A DNA stretch of 64,000 nt from Thermogutta terrifontis (GTDB lineage: Bacteria > Planctomycetota > Planctomycetia > Pirellulales > Thermoguttaceae), in contig NZ_CP018477.1 of NCBI RefSeq assembly GCF_002277955.1, positions 2,377,206-2,441,205 of the forward strand. The letters are read 5' to 3'. Shown piece after piece: positions 18,031 through 26,916 of this stretch (positions within the stretch are counted from its first letter, which is position 1; each line of letters opens with the position of its first letter). The notes under the pieces are model-generated. The model had not been told where the DNA came from. It saw only the letters and a program-made list of their open reading frames with translations, and did not search any database. The position numbers were made by a program, and so were the translations under genes.

Positions 18031-18123
18031 GAGTCGCGCCATCCCGGGAGGCGATCCCGTGCAAAGCCTGCGAAGTCTTCAGGCGGGTCAATCTCTGATT
18101 TTTCGGTTCTGGAGGAATGTGGG

Positions 18124-19467
18124 ATGTCTCACCGCCAACCCAAAAACCGTTTGAACCGCCGTGATTTTGTTCGTCAGGGTTCCTCGGCGGTTGCGCTGGG
18201 CATGTTCTTAAGTAACGGGATTTTTAATCCGGCCACTGCCGAGGAAAGCTTCAAGTTGGCGATCGACGGGGGGCCGAAGGCCGTCACCGCTGAGGCTGGA
18301 AGCGGCGAACGCTGGGGAGAGCCCGAACTCCGGCAACTGCAGGAAATGCTCAACCAATCAACGTTGTTTTACTGGGGCGGGCCCCAAACCGCACTCCTCA
18401 AAAAACGCTTCCAAGAAGTTTGCCCGGTGAAGTATGTGCAGACCTGCTCCTCGGGCACGGCGGCGTTACATATTGCGGTCGCGTCAGCGGGGATCGGATT
18501 GGGAGATGAGGTCATAACGTCTCCGGTCACCGATATCGGTACCGTCATCGGCGTTATCTATCAGCAAGCCGTACCGGTGTTTGCGGACCTCGGTCCCGCG
18601 ACCTTTAACCTCGATCCGGCGGACGTGGAAAGGCGAATCACGCCGCGAACTCGGGCAATCATCGCGGTGCATCTGATGGGGAATCCCTGTGACATGGAGG
18701 CTCTTCGCCAAATCGCGGACCGCCACAAATTGGTGCTCATTGAGGATTGCTGCCAGGCTTGGGGAGCCAAGTATCGTGGTAAACCGATCGGCACGATTGG
18801 GGATTTTGCCTGCTTCTCTCTTCAGAATAGTAAACACGTCACGTGCGGTGATGGCGGAGTGGTAGGCACCAACAGCGACCAATACGGTCCGAATATTCAG
18901 CGTTTTGGTGACAAGGGGTATGATCGAACCCGCGGGTTGGGGCTGGAGGTGTTCGCCACGAATTATCGGATGAGTGAACCGCAGGCAGCGGTCGCTGCCG
19001 CACAACTCACACGTCTGGAAGCAATCGCACAGAAAAGATCGCGCCTGGGAAATCTGCTGACAGAGATTATCAGCGGCTGTCCCGGCATCATACCACACCA
19101 AGTTCATCCACAAGATAGAGCGGTTTACTGGTTTTACATGTTTCGATTGAAACTGGACGAATTACGCTGCAATCGGTCACAGTTTGTTCGGGCACTCCAG
19201 GCAGAGGGCGTGCCCGCCAACGGCGGTTACATCGGTAAGCCGTTATATGGAGAACCGGTCTTCCAGAAGCATGCCTTTTTCGCGGGGCACTGGCCGGTTA
19301 AAGAAATGGGGCTGACAAAGATGGATTACACCCAGCATCGTTGCCCCGAGGCAGAAGCCATTTTAGCCACCTGTGTCCGTTTGCCAATTACAGAGTTTAT
19401 GGAAGAGGATTATATTCGCCAGGTTGGTGCTGCGATACGCAAGGTGGCAAAGTATTATGCCGCTTAG
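18124..19467 (+). CDS. Tat-exported DegT/DnrJ/EryC1-family PLP enzyme (1)
   Basis: 447 residues. A twin-arginine signal (NRRDFVRQGSSAVALGMFLS) precedes a full DegT/DnrJ-type aminotransferase fold: TCSSGTAALHIAVASAG (PLP phosphate), GDEVITSPVTDIGT, IIAVHLMGNPCDM, LIEDCCQAWGAKYRG (the Asp), and the PLP lysine K237 in FSLQNSKHVTCGDGG. Cytoplasmic relatives add amino groups to nucleotide sugars; the substrate of this exported version is unknown, and nucleotide sugars are not expected outside the cytoplasm. GGAGG precedes the ATG. It is the first of two tandem paralogues and shares a probable transcript with the following Gfo/Idh protein. Confidence 0.88.
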   Translation: MSHRQPKNRLNRRDFVRQGSSAVALGMFLSNGIFNPATAEESFKLAIDGGPKAVTAEAGSGERWGEPELRQLQEMLNQSTLFYWGGPQTALLKKRFQEVCPVKYVQTCSSGTAALHIAVASAGIGLGDEVITSPVTDIGTVIGVIYQQAVPVFADLGPATFNLDPADVERRITPRTRAIIAVHLMGNPCDMEALRQIADRHKLVLIEDCCQAWGAKYRGKPIGTIGDFACFSLQNSKHVTCGDGGVVGTNSDQYGPNIQRFGDKGYDRTRGLGLEVFATNYRMSEPQAAVAAAQLTRLEAIAQKRSRLGNLLTEIISGCPGIIPHQVHPQDRAVYWFYMFRLKLDELRCNRSQFVRALQAEGVPANGGYIGKPLYGEPVFQKHAFFAGHWPVKEMGLTKMDYTQHRCPEAEAILATCVRLPITEFMEEDYIRQVGAAIRKVAKYYAA

Positions 19468-19577
19468 AAAACGAAGAGGCATGCAATCAATACACCTGGC
19501 AATTTCCGGGAGGGTGATCGATCCGCCTTTTGCCATTAACCGCCTATCGGTGCATCTTACTAAATGGAGGACCTGCC

Positions 19578-20939
19578 ATGTTCTTTCAAAACACAAATCG
19601 GCGGGATTTCTTGATGACATTGGGTATTCTCGGCGGGGCAGCGGTAAGTTCGAGGTTGGCAGGAGGAGAAGCCACTCAACCTTCTTCTGAACGGCTGGCG
19701 ATCGAGGGAGGGGAGCCCGTTAGAAAGTCGCTTTTATCTGCCAGACCGTACGGCCCGCAATTCTATGACGATCGCGAAAAACAGGAATTGATTGAAGTTT
19801 TGGAGTCCCGGCAACCGTTCCGCTGGTGGCACGAAAAATCAAAAGTGCTCCAGTTCGAGAAGGCTTACGCGGCACACTTGGGGGTGAAATACGCTCTGGG
19901 AGTTACTTCTGGTACCACAGCGCTGGTAACGGCTATGGCAGCGCTGGAAGTGGGACCGGGCGATGAGGTAATTCTCCCGGCTTGGACGTGGTACGCTGAC
20001 TATGACGCGATTGTTCTCGCGGGTGGGTTGCCGGTATTTGCGGAAGTGGACGAGTCGTTCAATATTGACCCCACGGATATTGAATCCAAGATCACGCCCC
20101 AAACCAAGGCAATCATCGTATGTCACCTGCAGGGAACACCAGCAGATCTCGAGCCGATTATGGATATCGCGAAAAAATATGGCCTGCGGGTGCTGGAGGA
20201 TTTTGCACAATGTGTGGGTGGTAAATATAAAGGCCGATATGTCGGGACGCTCGGAGATATCGGCATCAATAGCTTCCAGTTGAGCAAAACGATCACGTCC
20301 GGAGAAGGAGGGGCTGTTGTCACCAATGACGTGGTGCTCTTCGAGCGATCACTTCGTTTCCACGACGTGGGGTCCCTTCGATCCCCCTACCAGGAAATGT
20401 TGAAGGGAGGAATCGTCGCACCGTATGCGTCCTGTAACTTCCGAATGAGTGAGTTTACAGGAGCGGTGCTCAAGGCCCAACTCGAAAAACTGGAAACAAT
20501 TTGCTCTCGACTGAGACAGAATGCCCGCTTTGTTCGCGAGAACATCGCGGACCTTCCGGGAATCAAGCTCCGCAAGTCGCCCGACATCGAGGGGGATATT
20601 GGATACGCCGTCTATATCGATTTGGGGAATCGCCAGAATCGGGACCGATTCCTCCGGGCGTTGCGTGCGGAAGGTATTGCCGCGGTGGGTCCAGTGGGTT
20701 CTGTCATCCTACCGACCGACCGTCGCATCGAGGCTAAGGCGACTGTTCACCGTGAGTGGCCGTCTTTCAGGACCAAGCGAGCGGGGGAGCTTCGCTACGG
20801 TGCAGAGTGCTGCCCCAAGACGATTGATATTATCAATCGTTTCGGTGGCGTGATTATCGACCCGAATTTTACGGAAGACGACTTGAAAGACATTGTGAAA
20901 GCTATCCGTAAGGTCTATTTGGCGATGAGGCAGGCGTAA
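19578..20939 (+). CDS. Tat-exported DegT/DnrJ/EryC1-family PLP enzyme (2)
   Basis: 453 residues, a paralogue of the preceding gene. A Tat signal (NRRDFLMTLGILGGAAVSS) precedes the enzyme: GVTSGTTALVTAMAAL, GDEVILPAWTWYADYDAIVLAGG, IIVCHLQGTPADLEPIM, VLEDFAQCVGGKYKGRYVG, and the PLP lysine K237 in FQLSKTITSGEGG. All residues expected for PLP chemistry are present. The ATG at 19578 follows GGAGGACCTGCC; a longer in-frame start upstream would destroy the Tat signal. It resembles AHBA-synthase-type and amino-sugar aminotransferases, but the substrate cannot be fixed. 110 bp separate it from gene 1 and 74 bp from the Gfo/Idh gene. Confidence 0.88.
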   Translation: MFFQNTNRRDFLMTLGILGGAAVSSRLAGGEATQPSSERLAIEGGEPVRKSLLSARPYGPQFYDDREKQELIEVLESRQPFRWWHEKSKVLQFEKAYAAHLGVKYALGVTSGTTALVTAMAALEVGPGDEVILPAWTWYADYDAIVLAGGLPVFAEVDESFNIDPTDIESKITPQTKAIIVCHLQGTPADLEPIMDIAKKYGLRVLEDFAQCVGGKYKGRYVGTLGDIGINSFQLSKTITSGEGGAVVTNDVVLFERSLRFHDVGSLRSPYQEMLKGGIVAPYASCNFRMSEFTGAVLKAQLEKLETICSRLRQNARFVRENIADLPGIKLRKSPDIEGDIGYAVYIDLGNRQNRDRFLRALRAEGIAAVGPVGSVILPTDRRIEAKATVHREWPSFRTKRAGELRYGAECCPKTIDIINRFGGVIIDPNFTEDDLKDIVKAIRKVYLAMRQA

Positions 20940-21013
20940 TCCGTTGGAAACAACATCAGAGAGTATTCCCGAGGTTCAGCAGGTAAAAGTATAACAGGAC
21001 AAAAGGAGTTAGT

Positions 21014-22429
21014 ATGTCGAAACTTTCGCGCCGTCAATTGCTTAAAAAGTCTGCCTTCGTTGTTGGGTCAGGGCTTGTTTTGGGGATGGTGGGTGGCTGT
21101 CCCAAGAAGAGTGAAGTCCCCGTTCCAGAGGTTATCCCCAGCTCCGCCCAGGGGGCGAACGAGCGGATCGGTGTGGGCATCATTGGATGTGGCCGACGCA
21201 ACGGACAGCTTGTCATCGGAAAGGGAGGCCAGGGAAAGCCCCCCAAGGAAGCAACAATCGTTGCGGTGGCAGATGTCAATTTAAAAAGAGCTCATCAGTG
21301 GGGCGAAAAATACAAATGCCCGGCGTTTCAGGACTATCGAAAACTGCTGGAATTAAAGCAAGTGGAAGTGGTTTTCTATGCCACGCCCGAGCATTCCCAT
21401 TTTCTTCCCTGCATTCACGCCTGCCAGGCCGGGAAAGATATTTACGGTGAACAACCACTGAGCCATACGATTCGTGAAGGCCAGGCAATGGTTCAGGCCG
21501 TGCGGAAATACAAGCGGGTCTTCCAGGTGGGGGAACAGCAGCGGTCTGATCCTAAGACACGCCATGCGGTGGAGCTTATTCTCAATGGGCGGATCGGAAA
21601 GGTTCACACGGTCATTGGTTATAACTATCCGAGCCCGTGGGACGCCCAGTTTCCTGCGGAAGACGTTCCCCCCGACCTGGATTGGGATCACTGGTGTGGC
21701 CAAAACGAACTCATCCCCTTCAATATCAATATCTACCTCTCGCGAATCCCCTACAATCGTGAAAACTATCCCGCGGAGGCAGCAGAAAAGGCGGCCGTGG
21801 GACCAGGATGGATGTCTCTGCGCCCGTATTCTGGCGGCGAACTAGTCAACTGGGGATGCCACGGCCTGAGCATGGTTCTCTGGGGATTGGGAATGGATCA
21901 TTCCGGACCCGTTGAGATTTGGGTTGAACCACCCCAAAAACTTGAAAAACTTGTTTATACAAAGCCTGAAGATCGAAAACGTGGCGATACTCTGATGAGT
22001 CAGAGTATCATTCACTATCGGTTCCCCAACGATGTCATTTTGAAGTTGGAAGGCACAGACGAGCGGCTGGGCGGGGGTGGAACATTCATCGGCGATAAGG
22101 GAAAAATCACCATCTTCCGGGGGGGATATGAATGTGATCCTCCAGACCTGGATAAAGATCCTCTGCCGTCGAACGCGGTTCGGGTCTATGAAAGCAACAA
22201 CCATATGGAGAATTTCTTTGAATGCGTCAAGACTCGTAAAGATCCGATCGCCAATGTGGAAGTGGCCCATCGAATTGCCACACTGTGCCATCTGGGGAAT
22301 ATTGCCAGATGGCTGGGCCGTCGTCTGAAATGGGATCCGGAAAAAGAGATCTTTCCTGGCGACGACGAAGCAAACCAGTATTTGGATTGTCCCAAACGAA
22401 AAGGCTACGAAATCCCGGAACAGATTTAA
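21014..22429 (+). CDS. Tat-type lipoprotein Gfo/Idh/MocA oxidoreductase
   Basis: 471 residues. The N-terminus has both a twin-arginine motif (LSRRQLLKK, RR at 6-7) and a lipobox (MVGGC, C29), so a folded, NAD(P)-loaded lipoprotein is predicted on the outer face of the inner membrane. The Rossmann fold starts at IGVGIIGCGRRNGQ; FYATPEHSHFLPC and GEQPLSHTIREG correspond to the EKP region. Gfo/Idh enzymes oxidise or reduce sugars and inositols; exported examples are typical of planctomycetes. AAAGGAG precedes the ATG. It follows the two exported DegT enzymes by 74 bp and probably works on the same, unknown, sugar. Confidence 0.88.
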   Translation: MSKLSRRQLLKKSAFVVGSGLVLGMVGGCPKKSEVPVPEVIPSSAQGANERIGVGIIGCGRRNGQLVIGKGGQGKPPKEATIVAVADVNLKRAHQWGEKYKCPAFQDYRKLLELKQVEVVFYATPEHSHFLPCIHACQAGKDIYGEQPLSHTIREGQAMVQAVRKYKRVFQVGEQQRSDPKTRHAVELILNGRIGKVHTVIGYNYPSPWDAQFPAEDVPPDLDWDHWCGQNELIPFNINIYLSRIPYNRENYPAEAAEKAAVGPGWMSLRPYSGGELVNWGCHGLSMVLWGLGMDHSGPVEIWVEPPQKLEKLVYTKPEDRKRGDTLMSQSIIHYRFPNDVILKLEGTDERLGGGGTFIGDKGKITIFRGGYECDPPDLDKDPLPSNAVRVYESNNHMENFFECVKTRKDPIANVEVAHRIATLCHLGNIARWLGRRLKWDPEKEIFPGDDEANQYLDCPKRKGYEIPEQI

Positions 22430-22513
22430 CAGGCAATTTCAGCGACCGTTGGAATATAGTGTCGTGCAGGAAATATTTCGACAACATATTCTGGATGTCG
22501 TAGGTGATATTCG

Positions 22514-23812
22514 ATGAGACAGCTCACCAAAGCGATACAACCGGTCGGGTGGGTGGCCTATCTGGTGGCCATTGCGACGCTGGCAGGCTGTTCCCGTTCG
22601 GCACCACCAGGAAAAGAGGCCGGAGTAGCAAAAGCGGAAAGTTCGGAAAGCACACCGTCGGCGGCGAGTGCATCAACGAGTGCGCTGCTTTCCGAACATC
22701 GCATCCTCGAACATATCCGCATCTCGGAAGCGGGGCCCGCGTGGTCGGTGACCCGCACCGAGGGTTGCCCCCTGGTATTCACGCGGCAGGTTTTTGGCCC
22801 GCCGGACGGAGATGATCAATCACAAATGGTTGGCGCCTGGCAGCGATTGACTTCTGTTTTGACGAAAGCTCATTGTAACGTCGATCGGATAGTTCGGCTC
22901 AATGTCGTTGCAACGACAGAAGAAACGCTGGCCACGGCGTTTCAATTTCTTGCTAAAGTATTTCGCCCGGGGCTTGAGCCAGCAGTGACGTATGTTGTAA
23001 GCCCGCTACCGCTCAAGGGCGTCAAAATTGGGCTAGACGCGGTCGCTGTGCCTGGAGAAGACGTCGATGCGGTTAACCGCTGGGAAGCCGAGAGTCCAGA
23101 TGGCCTGAATCGCACTGATGCGGCCGTCACTCCGGCGGGAGGACTTGTCTTCTTCAGCGGGCAACCGGATAAAAGTCCCCTGCCCCAGGCGGCGGCAAAT
23201 GCTCTCCGCGGCTTATTGGAAACTGCCCAGGCACTGCAACTTTCGGCAGGCGACATACTTCAGCTTCGGGTGTTCGTCCAGCCAGCGACCGAGGCTGCCC
23301 AAGTTTTTCATGAGATCGAGAAGGCATTCTCGGGAAAAGCCATTCCGCCGGTGGTTTATACGGAGTGGATCGCATCCGCTCCGGTGGAGATCGAAATGGT
23401 AGCACGGCTGCCCGAAAAAGCCGTAGAGGGATCTGCTCCATTGCGGTTTTACAATCCTCCTGGAGTGAAGCCCTCGCCAACTTTTACTCGCGTCGTGCTT
23501 GTCCAAACGGATCGCCTGGTTTTTCTGCCCGGTCTCGTTTCCCGGGAAGCGGGGCCAGCGGATGCCCAGGCGGCTAACATTTTCAAGCAACTGGGCGACC
23601 TTCTTGGGGCCCAGGGAAGTGACTGGCGGCACCTCGCGAAAGCAACCTACTTTGTCACGGACAAGGACGCGAGTTCCGCCATCGATGCAATCCGGCCGAA
23701 GTTCTTTGCGCCCGATCGCCCACCGGCGGCCTCGAAAGTGACCGTGCACGGCGTCGGTTGGAAAGACCGATCGCTGAGCGTTGATATGATCGCTGTGCCG
23801 GTGGGCCCGTAA
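22514..23812 (+). CDS. lipoprotein with RidA (YjgF/UK114)-like repeats
   Basis: 432 residues. A lipobox (ATLAGC, C26) marks a lipoprotein. Three RidA-like segments follow: about 70-175 (VFTRQVFGP... FRPGLEPAVTYVV), about 205-300 (GLVFFSGQPDK...FSGKAIPPVVYTEWI) and about 320-430 (VFLPGLVSREAG...DRPPAASKVTVHGV). RidA proteins hydrolyse reactive enamines/imines released by PLP enzymes. Its place 84 bp after two exported PLP enzymes and an exported Gfo/Idh protein is striking. The canonical catalytic arginine of RidA is not clearly present in every repeat, so some may be structural. The call is from pattern, not a search. Confidence 0.75.
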   Translation: MRQLTKAIQPVGWVAYLVAIATLAGCSRSAPPGKEAGVAKAESSESTPSAASASTSALLSEHRILEHIRISEAGPAWSVTRTEGCPLVFTRQVFGPPDGDDQSQMVGAWQRLTSVLTKAHCNVDRIVRLNVVATTEETLATAFQFLAKVFRPGLEPAVTYVVSPLPLKGVKIGLDAVAVPGEDVDAVNRWEAESPDGLNRTDAAVTPAGGLVFFSGQPDKSPLPQAAANALRGLLETAQALQLSAGDILQLRVFVQPATEAAQVFHEIEKAFSGKAIPPVVYTEWIASAPVEIEMVARLPEKAVEGSAPLRFYNPPGVKPSPTFTRVVLVQTDRLVFLPGLVSREAGPADAQAANIFKQLGDLLGAQGSDWRHLAKATYFVTDKDASSAIDAIRPKFFAPDRPPAASKVTVHGVGWKDRSLSVDMIAVPVGP

Positions 23813-23887
23813 ATGTGGATGACGCGCCATCGCGCGCGTCGCGGGGCAAGCAGTCATCCGGAAGTACGCAATCAGGGTAGCTCTTTT

Positions 23888-25822
23888 TCAGCCGGGTGTG
23901 TCCAGGTAGGGATCCTGGCCCATCTGTCGCTGCATCTTTTTGCGTTCCCGCTCGAAATGCATGAGGGCACGCCGCTCGCGGAAGTGTCGCCGCTCGATAA
24001 TTTTCTGGGCTTTGCGGAAAATCGGGGCATATTCGTTGAATAGTCCCGGCCGGCTCTTGCCGATTTCTGCATATTTTTTGGCCTTTTTCGCGCCGAACGC
24101 CTTGAGCAGCAGTTCATCGTCGAGCGCGAGGAACTGTCGGAACGTGCCGGGATCTCCCTGTCGGCCGCAGCGACCGCGGAGTTGCCAATCGATGCGGGCG
24201 GCATCGTGCATCTCCGTGCAAATGACATGGAGACCGCCGAGTTCCGCAACACCGGGACCAAGACGGATATCGGTGCCGCGTCCTGCCATGTTTGTAGAGA
24301 CCGTGACCCGCCCCTTCTGTCCCGCCTGAGCCACAATTTTGGCCTCCTCTTCAATGTGGTGGGCATTAAGAACCTGATGTTCGATACCCCTCTCTGTAAG
24401 CAAACGGGACAGATATTCAGATTTGTCAATCGAGCGAGTTCCCACCAGCACCGGGCGCCCCTGTGCGTGCATTTCGCAGATTTCGTCGACCACGGCCTGC
24501 CATTTCGCCTCCTGAGTCCCGAAGACAAGATCCGGTAGCCGCTTGCGAATGACGGGGCGATTGGTGGGAATCACGATCACCGGACACTTGTAGATCTTGC
24601 GGAGTTCCCACGCCGAGTCTCGGGCAGTCCCCGTCATTCCTGCCAAATGTCGGTAACGGAGGAAAAAGTCCTGAATGGTAATCCGCGCTGCCTGCCCCGT
24701 CGCGACTGTTACCTCCACCCCCTCTTTGGCCTCCACTGCCTGGTGAATACCGTCCCGCCACTTTCGTCCCTCGGCGAGGCGACCCGTAAATTCGTCCACG
24801 ATCACGATCTCGCCATCTTTTACCACATATTCGCGGTCGCGAATGAAATCCCGTGCGACCTTGATGGCCCGTTCTATGTATTCGTAGATATGAAACATTC
24901 CCACCGACGCCATGACTTCGGGCTTCGGGAGTGCTCGCGCCTTCCGCCGCCCTTCCCGGGTCAGCTCCACTGTTTTTTTCTCGTGATCGTACTCGTAATC
25001 CACGTCCTCGATGAACTGGTCAGCCACTTTGGCAGCCCACTTGTAACACTCAACGGCCAGCTTCTCCTCCTCGGTGGGGAGGGCACTGATGATGAGCGGC
25101 GTGCGGGCCTCGTCAATGAGAATGCTGTCGGCCTCGTCCACAAGGGCGAAAAATGGTTCGCGCTGAACCGGCTTTTCGCCGGATTCCGTTCCGTTGTCGC
25201 CGAGCATTGCCCCAATGACGTCTGTTTGACCCTCACGGATGCGTCGTAAAAGAAGTCGATCGCGGAGAAAGTCGAAGCCGAACTCTTTGGCGGTTCCGTA
25301 GGTCACGTCGGCGGCGTAGGCCTTGCGCCTTTCGTTTTGGGACATCTGTGTTTGGATCACGCCGACCGTTAGGCCGAGCAATTCATAAATGGGGCCCATC
25401 CATTCGGCGTCACGTTTGGCCAAATAATCATTAACCGTGGCCAGGTGACACCCGCGCCCCGCCAGGGCGTAGAGGTACATTGGAAGTGTTGCCGTGAGCG
25501 TCTTTCCCTCTCCGGTCTGCATCTCCACGATGGCGTGGTGAAACATCGCGATGCCACCGAGGATTTGCACGTCGAAATGCCGCATATTGAGTTTTCGCCG
25601 CCCGGCTTCTCTTACCAGGGCATACGCTTCCACCAGGAGTCGCGATAGCGGTTCGCCACTCCGTGCCCGATACCGCAGGGCGAGACTTCTCTTGCGAATA
25701 TCAGAATCCGAAAGTTTCTGGAGTTCCGGTTCCAGGGCGGAAATTTTTTGGAGGAGCGGTTTCCAGCGGGCAATCCATACGCTGGAGGGAATCGGAAGTG
25801 TTGCTGCAAGCGAACCTACCAT
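23888..25822 (-). CDS. short SecA-like preprotein translocase ATPase
   Basis: 644 residues, against about 830-930 for a housekeeping SecA. The ATPase core is intact: EMQTGEGKTLTATLP (Walker A), TVNDYLAKRDAEWMG, DEADSILIDEARTPLI (DEAD), AGMTGTA, VSTNMAGRGTDI and LRGRCGRQGDPG. The chain ends soon after the scaffold helix (AQKIIERRHFRERRALMHFE), so most of the helical-wing region and the C-terminal zinc/SecB tail are missing. This fits an accessory SecA2-like ATPase, or a lineage-specific SecA. A minus-strand TATAAT at 25911-25916 may be its -10. It converges on the RidA-like gene. Confidence 0.9.
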   Translation of the reverse strand: MVGSLAATLPIPSSVWIARWKPLLQKISALEPELQKLSDSDIRKRSLALRYRARSGEPLSRLLVEAYALVREAGRRKLNMRHFDVQILGGIAMFHHAIVEMQTGEGKTLTATLPMYLYALAGRGCHLATVNDYLAKRDAEWMGPIYELLGLTVGVIQTQMSQNERRKAYAADVTYGTAKEFGFDFLRDRLLLRRIREGQTDVIGAMLGDNGTESGEKPVQREPFFALVDEADSILIDEARTPLIISALPTEEEKLAVECYKWAAKVADQFIEDVDYEYDHEKKTVELTREGRRKARALPKPEVMASVGMFHIYEYIERAIKVARDFIRDREYVVKDGEIVIVDEFTGRLAEGRKWRDGIHQAVEAKEGVEVTVATGQAARITIQDFFLRYRHLAGMTGTARDSAWELRKIYKCPVIVIPTNRPVIRKRLPDLVFGTQEAKWQAVVDEICEMHAQGRPVLVGTRSIDKSEYLSRLLTERGIEHQVLNAHHIEEEAKIVAQAGQKGRVTVSTNMAGRGTDIRLGPGVAELGGLHVICTEMHDAARIDWQLRGRCGRQGDPGTFRQFLALDDELLLKAFGAKKAKKYAEIGKSRPGLFNEYAPIFRKAQKIIERRHFRERRALMHFERERKKMQRQMGQDPYLDTPG

Positions 25823-26201
25823 GGGGTAAGTCTTCTCTCCCGGAACGAAGGATTTTAGTCAGCACGAAGTTGCAAAACTAGTATCTGAATACGGGTGGGA
25901 CTCATGAAGAATTATAAGCCGTCGGAACCTTGCGACAGGACTGCGCTGGTTCTCTAAGCCGACGGTGCGCGGGATTTTAACGATCGCACCAGCGATGAAC
26001 GGCCATCCGGGGAGGGTGATGATCCCTAAATCTACAGTTTTGTGCCGGATTCCCCATCCATGGCGCCGGCATACAACTTACACGCTAGACTTGTAACAGA
26101 AGGTGGATGAAGTGCGTTTTTTGAGAGACATCACTAGCCTGGGTAAACGCGGACGTCCCGGAGAGAGTGAGTGAAACGATAGCCAATCGAGGCCGCCCAA
26201 C
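25823..26201. other. 379-bp divergent intergenic region
   Basis: Between the leftward SecA gene and the rightward HAMP-like gene, with no gene inside. On the minus strand TATAAT at 25911-25916, about 90 nt before the SecA start, is a good -10, but the -35 is weak. On the plus strand nothing convincing was seen. Confidence 0.35.
25911..25916 (-). promoter_or_regulatory. candidate -10 element for the SecA gene
   Basis: Perfect TATAAT on the minus strand with no good -35, 89 nt before the start codon. Tentative. Confidence 0.35.
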
Positions 26202-26762
26202 ATGCCCCCCGCTATGAAAAATATTCGAAAAAAGCTTTTCGTCGATCCACAGGTTCAAGGACAGCTCGTCTGGCGCGTCTGCCTCTACTGGCTGATGTGC
26301 CTTCTAACAGTCACGTTTATGGTGGTTTGTTACCGGATCATCACGGGGCCGGCGCGACCTTTTACCTGGCACATCCAGGAGTTGAGCGTCTATTTGGGGC
26401 CTGCGCTCGTCGCTTCGTTGATCATTCTGCCGGTGGTGGTTGTCGATGTTATTCGCGTCAGCAATCGCTTTGCCGGTCCGCTTATTCGGCTTCGGCGTTC
26501 GCTTCGGGCTCTGGCAAAAGGCGAGTCTGTCGAACCCATTCGCTTCCGCCAAAACGACTTTTGGCAAGATTTTGCCGAAGAGTTTAATGCGTTGTTGGAA
26601 AGGGTCAAAACATTGGAGAATAAACAGAGCTCCGAGGACGCCCTTTCTCGCGAATCACACTCGGAAAACGAGGCTTCTCCTACCACCTCCTTGAACCTGT
26701 TCGCTAACCAGGACATGAGCGAGGAACCCACATCTCTTCCGCAGCCTTCTCATTTTGGCTGA
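26202..26762 (+). CDS. two-TM membrane protein with HAMP-like linker
   Basis: 186 residues. Two hydrophobic helices (about 27-47, VCLYWLMCLLTVTFMVVCYR, and about 66-88, PALVASLIILPVVVVDVI) are followed by a HAMP-like segment, RVSNRFAGPLIRLRRSLRALAKGE, then a coiled coil (QDFAEEFNALLERVKTLENKQ) and a polar tail. The DPQVQGQLVWR N-terminus is what I recall from planctomycete HAMP proteins. No kinase, cyclase or receptor domain follows, so this is a sensor half or a small scaffold. An ATG 12 nt downstream (MKNIRKK) is also possible. Function unknown. Confidence 0.72.
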   Translation: MPPAMKNIRKKLFVDPQVQGQLVWRVCLYWLMCLLTVTFMVVCYRIITGPARPFTWHIQELSVYLGPALVASLIILPVVVVDVIRVSNRFAGPLIRLRRSLRALAKGESVEPIRFRQNDFWQDFAEEFNALLERVKTLENKQSSEDALSRESHSENEASPTTSLNLFANQDMSEEPTSLPQPSHFG

Positions 26763-26916
26763 TCTTCGGCTGCCCATTTGTTAGACCTTGGAAGCTGCGG
26801 GCTTGGTCGGCATCCTGCGGGCTCATATAATAAACCGGGCACACAAAAAGGCGGCAAAAACACCGGAGATGAGGCTGCGCAGACGCTTGCCGCCGCAATG
26901 AAGGAGACTTCCTGGA

